Made by a program: the position numbers and the translations under genes
Part shown: positions 53,844-61,500 of the stretch, piece after piece
Layout: each line of letters begins with the position of its first letter
Numbering within the stretch: position 1 is the stretch's first letter
NCBI RefSeq assembly: GCF_014858725.1
Contig: NZ_AQGV01000015.1
Location: forward strand, 434,001-498,000
Origin: Pseudoalteromonas aurantia 208
Lineage (GTDB): Bacteria > Pseudomonadota > Gammaproteobacteria > Enterobacterales > Alteromonadaceae
Length of the DNA: 64,000 nucleotides
Reading direction: 5' to 3'
The notes under the pieces: model-generated
What the model saw: the letters and a program-made list of their open reading frames with translations, nothing else
What the model was told of the DNA's origin: nothing
Database searches by the model: none

Positions 53844-54767
53844 TTAGAAACGGATACTGATCAATCCCAGTTTGATCCAATTGCGTTCATCGCGAATTTC
53901 AAAATTTTCATGATCCATGATCATGGTGTACTTCACTCGCTCACCAACACGACGGTTATTTAGCGACTTTATAGGCACAATAGACTGCGGGATTGTTTGG
54001 GCCACATGTTGAATTGCTTGCGGTACTTTACGGCTCATATCGACCCCTAAAAACTCGAATGTATCGATGACGATTCTATTAAACTCACGGTTAATTTTTT
54101 CAATGATAGGTGGCGTTAACTTATCAAGAATACGTAGGAAAAAAGGTAATTTAACATCGGTATAAACACGTGGACGAAAGTGCGATAAGTTGTTTTGAAT
54201 GGTGATTGTATGGGTATTTACATTGTAGTGACCTTTTAAAGAGACATTCTCATACTTAACGTGCAAATAGATTGAAATACCCATACCCAGCTGGTACTTT
54301 TTCATTTTTCCAATACCGTGGATATCGAAATTATTCAGTGTCACAGGCACGGTACCATTGCTGCTTACCACCCCATCAATCTTCATATGGATACTCCCTT
54401 CAACACGCGCGGTAATACTTTTGACACTCGCATCGGCTTGCGCTGAGGCATTGTAAACGTATTGGGTGATGGTCTCTTTGAAGTTATGCTCAATCAGGTT
54501 GATTTGTGGTTTAACCACATCACGCACGCTGTTATAAAGCTCTGCAACTTCTGGTCCTGCAGTAAAGCCAGGTACGTAGCAGTTATTGTTTTGCATTACG
54601 ATAACGACTTTTCTACCAGGGCCTAGAATGGATCCTAATTGATCGCAGGTACTGGAGGCGCTGGCGTAGTCATTACTGCGCGCTTCTAGTACATCATCTG
54701 CGGTAACGGCTAAGGTGGTGCAGGATGTGCACGCGAGTAACGTCAGTATTTTTGATAACAATTTCAT
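53844..54767 (-). CDS. Exported protein of the tandem paralogue family, member 1
   Basis: A 307-residue protein, first and most divergent of the four. Its signal region MKLLSKILTLLACTSCTTLA may be a type I signal, or a lipoprotein signal at Cys16. It keeps the core (EHNFKETITQYVYNASAQAD, NFDIHGIGKMKKYQLGMGI, DTFEFLGVDMSRKVPQAIQHVA). Highly similar Cys spacing (TCDQLGS, NNCYVPG) suggests a conserved disulfide. Only 47 bases separate it from member 2. Unknown function. Confidence 0.7.
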   Translation of the reverse strand: MKLLSKILTLLACTSCTTLAVTADDVLEARSNDYASASSTCDQLGSILGPGRKVVIVMQNNNCYVPGFTAGPEVAELYNSVRDVVKPQINLIEHNFKETITQYVYNASAQADASVKSITARVEGSIHMKIDGVVSSNGTVPVTLNNFDIHGIGKMKKYQLGMGISIYLHVKYENVSLKGHYNVNTHTITIQNNLSHFRPRVYTDVKLPFFLRILDKLTPPIIEKINREFNRIVIDTFEFLGVDMSRKVPQAIQHVAQTIPQSIVPIKSLNNRRVGERVKYTMIMDHENFEIRDERNWIKLGLISIRF

Positions 54768-54798
54768 GTTAGTCCTTTATGTTGAGTTTAATGGTTAA

Positions 54799-55851
54799 TT
54801 ATTCTGCTAGCGATTTTAAAAATGCGAGCTTCTGTTTTTCATGGGCGGATGGCTGATAATCCTGCCGGTCCAATCCGTCTATGTAAAAATCGTTTATGTC
54901 ATACTGTTTAACTTTTGAATCTCCAAATTGTGCTTTTTCGCCGGGTAATGAACTCATTTTTTCAATTACAAACTGAGTCAAAATGAACTGTGTTGCCGTG
55001 CTAGCAGAGCTTTGCTGAAAGAACACCGATTGATGTGCCGCCAATTTAATTGTTTGTAAGCCATCTTTTAAACGCGCTTTTGAGACTAAATGAGAAATAG
55101 GATTATTATCTTGGTCTAGTAAGTTTGCTCTGACTCGGTAAATGCCTTTTTGGTGAACATCAAGTGTCAGGTCAAACACCATATCAGCGTGTTTGGTATA
55201 GGGAGGGTGAACCTTAACTAACGTTGCTGAGGGAGCTTGATATTGAAAGTTGGCAACTAAGTTAACTTTGTCTTCTGGCGTTTGTGCCTTTACGGTTAAA
55301 GACAAGGATGCTGGCCAGTTTGATTTGCCTGCAATTTTACCACTGTAAACCCCGTTTACAGGTGTTACTTGAACCTGACTTAGAACGGTGCTGCTTGCTT
55401 GTTCTGAAATGATAATTTGTGCCGTGGTAATATCACCAGTTAGTAAGTATTCAATCGTTTCGGGCGGGTGATATCTATATTTACTCAGCGCCAAAGAGAT
55501 TTCACTGCCGGTATCGTTGGTGGGCATTTTTATCGGATAAAAGTGATTCGGGTTTAGTAACGTAAAGTCATTGTGTGACAATGGTTGTGAGTATGGCGGA
55601 AACGTTAATGTATGCGCATACATAGGCACGATATTTTGGGCTGCTTGTGCAAGAGGGAGTGCTTGCTTATTTATTATTTCAGTTGTTTTTAATGCAGGTT
55701 GCGCCACTTTAGGTGGCAACGTTATATCTGAATTTTGCGTGTCAACAGTTGATACGTTCGGTGTAGTGACCCCCGTATTTTGGTCCAACCACACATAGCC
55801 GACAAGTGCCATTATGAATAGCAGAGAAAAAACTAATACGTATTTCTTCAT
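54799..55851 (-). CDS. Membrane-anchored periplasmic protein of unknown function
   Basis: A 350-residue protein started at ATG 55851. A single N-terminal hydrophobic segment (KYVLVFSLLFIMALVGYVWL) without a clear cleavage site suggests a membrane anchor. The body is beta-rich (for example VYSGKIAGKSNWPASLSLTV and VFDLTLDVHQKGIYRVRANLLD), with the look of Ig-like domains. I do not recognise the family. It lies between the lipase-like gene and the paralogue array on the same strand, 31 bases from member 1, so it is probably part of one transcript. It might act as a chaperone or binding partner of the lipase; this is speculation from position. Confidence 0.6.
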   Translation of the reverse strand: MKKYVLVFSLLFIMALVGYVWLDQNTGVTTPNVSTVDTQNSDITLPPKVAQPALKTTEIINKQALPLAQAAQNIVPMYAHTLTFPPYSQPLSHNDFTLLNPNHFYPIKMPTNDTGSEISLALSKYRYHPPETIEYLLTGDITTAQIIISEQASSTVLSQVQVTPVNGVYSGKIAGKSNWPASLSLTVKAQTPEDKVNLVANFQYQAPSATLVKVHPPYTKHADMVFDLTLDVHQKGIYRVRANLLDQDNNPISHLVSKARLKDGLQTIKLAAHQSVFFQQSSASTATQFILTQFVIEKMSSLPGEKAQFGDSKVKQYDINDFYIDGLDRQDYQPSAHEKQKLAFLKSLAE

Positions 55852-55871
55852 AGTTTGATACTTCGTAAAAA

Positions 55872-55894
55872 GTGGCAATCATCATGATTGCCAC
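55872..55894 (-). terminator. Hairpin after the lipase-like gene
   Basis: A 10-bp perfect stem (GTGGCAATCA/TGATTGCCAC) with a 3-nt loop, 14 bases past the stop. There is no T run; partial read-through is likely. Confidence 0.6.
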
Positions 55895-55908
55895 ACGGTC
55901 CAAATAGA

Positions 55909-56970
55909 TTAAAGCGAGTTCAAAATAAGAGTTGAATAGCTTTGTTGCTTAGATTCACTTACCAAACGGTAAGTTTTTTTCCAAAACCAGCTTCCCGTGG
56001 TTTTTTCATATGTGTTGTATGAAATGTTTTTGTAACCCGGTAAGTTGATTTGAGTTGTTGCTGGCGCAACCGTACCTTGGTATGCAGAGTCGGTAATGTT
56101 GCCGTGACTATATTCATCACTCATTAGCAGTGGGTAGTGATATGGCATGAACCCAGATACTGCGTCACTTTGTGATTTAAGGTGGCCGTCTAAATCAATA
56201 TTACTTGAGCAGCTACCAAAGCTATCTGCACGGCTTGCACCACATGATGAGTGTGTCGCAACTACACCGTCATCATTACCAGCGATGAAAGGAGAGGTGA
56301 GATTTAGGAAGTCGCTGTCATCAGCGACGAAGCGTAAACGAGGTGCATTATCGCTTGGTAGTTGTGCTGTTTGACGTGCATTATTAACTTTCAAATCATG
56401 TAATACGCCTAAACCACTTTGCGGGATTTCCCCTAACCACAACTCAATAGCCTGTCTCACTAAACTGCCAACAGCGGACGGATCTGTTGCTGCGTTGACT
56501 GCGATATCGGCAAGCTCACTGCCACCGCCTGCGCCTGCCAAGTCAAATGTAGCCACGATATTAAGTGGCTGCATAGATGCATTTTCTAGCCAGTTTGCTT
56601 GATTATCTAAAATATAGCGTGCGACAAGATCGCCCGTTGAGTGGGTTACAAATACACACCCTGGGTTACAGACATTGTCACGTGATAATTGCTGTAGTTT
56701 TGGCCAAATATAATCAGTGGCTATTTTGCCTTCAAGACGTTCATATGATGGCCAGTCAATACGCTCATCAGCGTGATTTAACCAAAATGATGACCAGTAT
56801 TGCTCTCCGTCTAACGCAACGTCAGTATTGCTTGCATTTGCTAATTGGTCTGCTTGAAAACCATGAATGAGAATGGTTTTGTATTGACCGGCATAAGCCG
56901 TTTGAGTAGCGCAGCTTAGCAAGGCAATTGAGCCAAATATCAGCGTTAAAGGTTTTTTCAGTAAACTCAT
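55909..56970 (-). CDS. Secreted lipase-like alpha/beta hydrolase
   Basis: A 353-residue protein started at ATG 56970, which has GGAG upstream and a signal peptide (SCATQTAYA). ILIHGFQAD is the oxyanion region, and the nucleophile lies in THSTGDLVARYIL, a variant of GxSxG with Thr in place of the first Gly. A catalytic Asp in GNDDGVVATHSSCG and a His in PYHYPLLMSD are plausible. Two pairs of Cys (CNPGC, SCGASR...GSCSS) suggest disulfides. It resembles lipases or PGAP1-like hydrolases acting on lipids or esters. Confidence 0.75.
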   Translation of the reverse strand: MSLLKKPLTLIFGSIALLSCATQTAYAGQYKTILIHGFQADQLANASNTDVALDGEQYWSSFWLNHADERIDWPSYERLEGKIATDYIWPKLQQLSRDNVCNPGCVFVTHSTGDLVARYILDNQANWLENASMQPLNIVATFDLAGAGGGSELADIAVNAATDPSAVGSLVRQAIELWLGEIPQSGLGVLHDLKVNNARQTAQLPSDNAPRLRFVADDSDFLNLTSPFIAGNDDGVVATHSSCGASRADSFGSCSSNIDLDGHLKSQSDAVSGFMPYHYPLLMSDEYSHGNITDSAYQGTVAPATTQINLPGYKNISYNTYEKTTGSWFWKKTYRLVSESKQQSYSTLILNSL

Positions 56971-57140
56971 TTTTAAATCTCCGTATAGTATTTTTAGTTT
57001 ATTTTTCAATATCCTTTTGCTTTTAGAGCACAGCGAGTCGCCAATAGTGGTCACACTATCGGTATTCTCAGCAACTAAATGCAGTGGGAGGGGAATTCAC
57101 TAATTACATATGTTATTTATTTGCTGTAATTAGTTGTGTT

Positions 57141-57169
57141 AAATAGCAAGCGAGCAGAGCTTGCTATTT
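57141..57169 (-). terminator. Terminator of the halogenase gene
   Basis: An 11-bp perfect stem (AAATAGCAAGC/GCTTGCTATTT) with a 7-nt loop lies 17 bases past the stop codon on the minus strand, marking the end of the NRPS-halogenase unit. Confidence 0.75.
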
Positions 57170-57185
57170 AAGTCTTACACCGCCG

Positions 57186-58433
57186 TTATGCTGAACTCGT
57201 TTCAGTTTCCCCAGAGGTTAATTCAACAAATAAATCAATGGTGCGCTCGCTACGACTTACGAATGGGTTACTTCTGTCCCATACATAACCTGCTAACACA
57301 GAAGTGATTTGGCGTTTGATTTTTTCTGGTTTATCGACGCTAAAAAATAACGATTTAAGCCTGCCGTCGTACCAGCTGTCGATATAAGTACGCATTACAT
57401 CGATGCCTGACAGCATGTGTTGCTGGTAGTCTTGCTCCCAGTCAACTTGCTCGCCATTAAGCTCTTTTGTGACTAAATCTGCTGCGACCGCACCAGATTC
57501 GATGGCAAACATAACACCCGCAGAAAACACGGGATCGATAAACTCACTGGCATTACCGGTTAACACGTAGTTTTTACCGTATAGCTGTTTGATGCCTTTT
57601 GAGTAGCCATGGATGGCTTTTGGCGCCATACATAGAGTAAGCCCTTCGATCATTTGTGAGGCATTTTCATTTTGCGACAGTAGCGTGAGGAAATGCGTTT
57701 CATCATCACCGTCTGGACTTTTTAATACCTCAGGGTTTCCAACAAAGCCGACTGATACACGGCCATCAGAGAATGGAATAAACCAAATCCACACATCTTC
57801 TGCATGCACTAAAATGGTCACTTTGCCATTTTCTTCACCTTCGACAACCCCATTTTCAGGCTTGAACTGGGCAAAGATAGTCCCTCTGACAGGCGATGAT
57901 GACGGTTCATTGAGGTCTAAGTGATTCGCTAAGACTCGACCATAGCCACTCGAATCTACAACAAATTTACTTTGGACTTCTTTATGAGTACCAGCTTCAT
58001 CAACCACTTGAACGATAGGGTGCTCTGGTTCGAAGTTAACATTGGTCACAGTGGTACCAAATTCGATATTAACCCCCATTTTTTGAACTTCTAGTGCGAG
58101 TACGTTATCAAAGTCATCACGTGGTACTTGCCAAGTCCATGTCCATCCCTCGGTATAGTTATTCGAAAAATCAAAAAACTCTTGAAATGGGCCCTGCTTA
58201 AAGTTGGCGCCTATCTTTTTTTGATAACCGCGTTCAAGTAACGCAGGCATAAAGCCGGCATCTTCAAGGTGTGCCATACTTTGTGGTAATAAGCTTTCAC
58301 CGATCACATAGCGGGGAAAGTGACTGCGTTCAACTATTTTGACTGTTAAGCCTGATTTGGCTAATTTAGCCGCTGTCATAGTTCCTGCTGGTCCAGCACC
58401 AATAATGAGTACGTCTACGAATTCCTTGATCAT
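57186..58433 (-). CDS. FAD-dependent halogenase (phenolic/pyrrole type)
   Basis: A 415-residue flavoenzyme. The nucleotide motif is GAGPAG (12-17), and the halogenase signature WxWxIP is present as WIWFIP (215-220). QKKIGANF (71-78) supplies a Lys in the place of the catalytic Lys of tryptophan and pyrrole halogenases. The tryptophan-halogenase insert is absent, which suits the variant that acts on carrier-bound or free phenol or pyrrole groups. It lies 140 bases after the NRPS on the same strand and is likely to chlorinate or brominate an aromatic residue of the NRPS product. A flavin reductase would be needed from elsewhere. Confidence 0.85.
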   Translation of the reverse strand: MIKEFVDVLIIGAGPAGTMTAAKLAKSGLTVKIVERSHFPRYVIGESLLPQSMAHLEDAGFMPALLERGYQKKIGANFKQGPFQEFFDFSNNYTEGWTWTWQVPRDDFDNVLALEVQKMGVNIEFGTTVTNVNFEPEHPIVQVVDEAGTHKEVQSKFVVDSSGYGRVLANHLDLNEPSSSPVRGTIFAQFKPENGVVEGEENGKVTILVHAEDVWIWFIPFSDGRVSVGFVGNPEVLKSPDGDDETHFLTLLSQNENASQMIEGLTLCMAPKAIHGYSKGIKQLYGKNYVLTGNASEFIDPVFSAGVMFAIESGAVAADLVTKELNGEQVDWEQDYQQHMLSGIDVMRTYIDSWYDGRLKSLFFSVDKPEKIKRQITSVLAGYVWDRSNPFVSRSERTIDLFVELTSGETETSSA

Positions 58434-58573
58434 TAAGTATTCCTTAATCGCTTGAATATTATTAAAAATAAATACAACAAATTAAATACTGTGGTGTGGA
58501 ATAACTAACCTTCTTAAAACTTGAAATGCTAGCCATCCCACCATGTTTGTTGTATTAATGTCCTGTTGCCCTG

Positions 58574-61500
58574 TTAAGAGGCGAGTGTGTTTAAAAGTGT
58601 TGTAACTTGTATGATGTCCTCTGGATTTTTTATCCAATCATTATGATTGGATTTCAAAGTCAAAATACTCGGCTGTGAAGTGTCGACGACTTCATTCAAA
58701 AAGCTATCAGGGACTGTTAAGTAGTAATTAAGTAAATGCTCCACTAATAACTGCTTATCCCGATCTTCAGCGTTTTCGTTTGGTATCACTTTGCTGGTCG
58801 CCTTAAGCACAACCGTATGAGCGTTGGTTATTAACTTGTTAGCGGGGGTATATTCGTAGTTAATTTTGTCTGGTATCACATCGGCTAAATGCGGGTGAGT
58901 GTTGAATATCTCATTATTTACCATGTGGTAATTGAAACACGGGTCTGCAAACACCAAATGACTGACCTTATCACCTGCATATTCTAATTGTTTCGCGATT
59001 TCCACAGCGAGCGTTGCACCAAAGCTCCAACCAAATAATCGATATGGACCTTGTGGCTGGAGTTGCTTGATGTGCTGTACATATTGGCTTGCTAGCCTTG
59101 AAAAGTCATAAAATTGAACGGCAAACTCACCACCTTGCTGAGTCTGTGCGGCATAAATATTGTTAAAACAATGGCAAGGGCCTTGTAGTTTTGGTACAAG
59201 CGAGTTGATATAGCTTTCTGCACCACCCCCTCCAGGAGGCAGCAAGAACCAGGGAGTAGAGGGTTGATCGAGGTTATAGCTTAGCACTGAGTCAATATCT
59301 GATAAGGTGGTTAAGCCGCCTTGAGCAGCTGCGTCACATGCTTCCTTGATAACTTGCTCTAACGCGGTTTTAAACTGGTTTTTAAATGTGTCACTTTGCG
59401 CATCACTGAGTCGACTGGCAATACTAACTTGCAATTGACCAACTCGAACTTCTGCATTGATAATTAAGGCCATTAAATCGACATTACGCGGATCACTGGC
59501 CAAACCGGCGGACTCGGACAGCAGGGATAGCCCCTCACTTTTTGATGATTTCTTCGTATCTAATTGGCCTAAATAGTTAAAACTAATGTTTGGTAGCGCA
59601 CTGGTATTTAAAAGCTGTTTAGAATTTAACACACCAAACCCAATGCCCTTATCTGGAATATTTCTCAGCATTTCTTTGGTATTAATAATGGTATCGGCGA
59701 TTGTATGTTGTGACGAGAGCCGCACAGGGTACATGCTGGTAAACCAGCCAACGGTGCGAGAGATATCGATATTTTCTGCTAATTGCTCTCTACCGTGACC
59801 TTCCAAGGTAATATGACTTGATGTTTGGTCAAACGTTTTATTGAGTGCCAAAGATAAGGCTGCTAACAATAAGTCATTAATTTCGGTGCTAAAGCCTTTG
59901 GGGGCTTCTCTAAGGAGCTTATGCGTCAGGTGAGTATCAAAGCTAAAATGTGTGCGTACCACTTCTTGTGCAATTGGTGCTGTAGATATGTTTGTACACA
60001 CGTCGTTCCAATAAGGCTGTTGTTGCTCAAAAGGGTATTGCTCTAACGTCGTTGCCCATTGTCTATAGCTGCTGGTTTTTTCCGAGATAGGCGCATTTAA
60101 CAGAAACTTACTGAGATCTTCAATTAAGATCCGCCACGAAATACCATCAATAATTAAATGGTGAAAAGCCAGATACAGTTTAGATGTGTTATCGACATGG
60201 TTATTGAGCACAGCACAACGCCACAATGGCCCCTTTTGCAAGTCAAATTGGCTTTGCATCGTGGTTAACTTGGTTTGAACATCGTTGTCATCAAGGTGAG
60301 TAACATCCACAATTACTAAGCTTGGAGACGGGCAACATTCTAAATTTTGGTAGTTTTGGATGACCCCTTCGTTGTCAAACGTATACTGTGCGCGCAACAT
60401 ATCATGGTGAGAATGTAACCATGATATGGCGTCATTAACGCGCGTTATGTCTGTCTGTTCGGGTAGCTGTATCAAACAAGATTGATTGAAATGCGCTGGC
60501 TTTGCGAATTGTTGTTCAAAGAACCACTTTTGAACTGGCAGTAAGCCTGCTTCTCCTTCTAACACCCCTTCTTCACGTTCTATTTCAATACATGGGTCTT
60601 TCGAATTGATCTGCTGCGTTAATTGGCGAATAGTTGGCTGCTCAAATATATCTCTTGTAGTGAGCTGGTAGCCACTTTGTTTGATTGCTGACATCAATTG
60701 AATACTGATAATTGAGTCGCCGCCGATTTGGAAAAAATTATCATCAATACTGACTTTATCCAGGCCCAGCAAATGGCACCAAATTTTAGCAAGCGTCTGT
60801 TCTACTTCATTGCGTGGTGCAACGAATAATGCTTCAGTTGAGAAGTTGGGTTCAGGGAGTGCACGTTTATCGATTTTTCCATTCACAGTCATTGGTAATG
60901 AAGCAATCGCTTGAATGGCCGAGGGCATCATATAACTCGGAATTCTTTGCGTTAATTGTTGTGAGATGACGGCAGCATCAAATGGTGCATTGTCGTCTAT
61001 CACGACATAAGCGACAATACGTTTAAACTCCTCATTAGAGAAGACTTGCACCGTTGCTGTGAGGATGTTGTCACATTGTTGTAGTGCGTTTTCAATTTCG
61101 CCTAATTCAATACGATAGCCGCGAATTTTTACTTGAAAATCATTTCGGCCAATATATTCTAGCTGCCCATCTTGACTCCATTTAACTAAATCACCACTTT
61201 TATACATGCGGTTCATACCGCGCTGCAGATGTTCCGGTGTTGCAAATGGATTGATTAAGAAAACAGAGTCAGTCAAATCAGGCCTGTTTACATAACCACG
61301 TGCCATGCCAACGCCGCCTATATACAACTCGCCAACAACACCAGGCGGTAGTAGGTTGCCAGCAGGCGATAACACCAAGGCTTGTTTATTATTAAGCGCA
61401 CGACCAATAGGGGCTGATGAGGTATTACTGCTGAGCTTGCAGATGGTGGCGTAAACAGATGTTTCTGTTGGGCCGTAAGCATGGTACATCGTGAGCTTAG

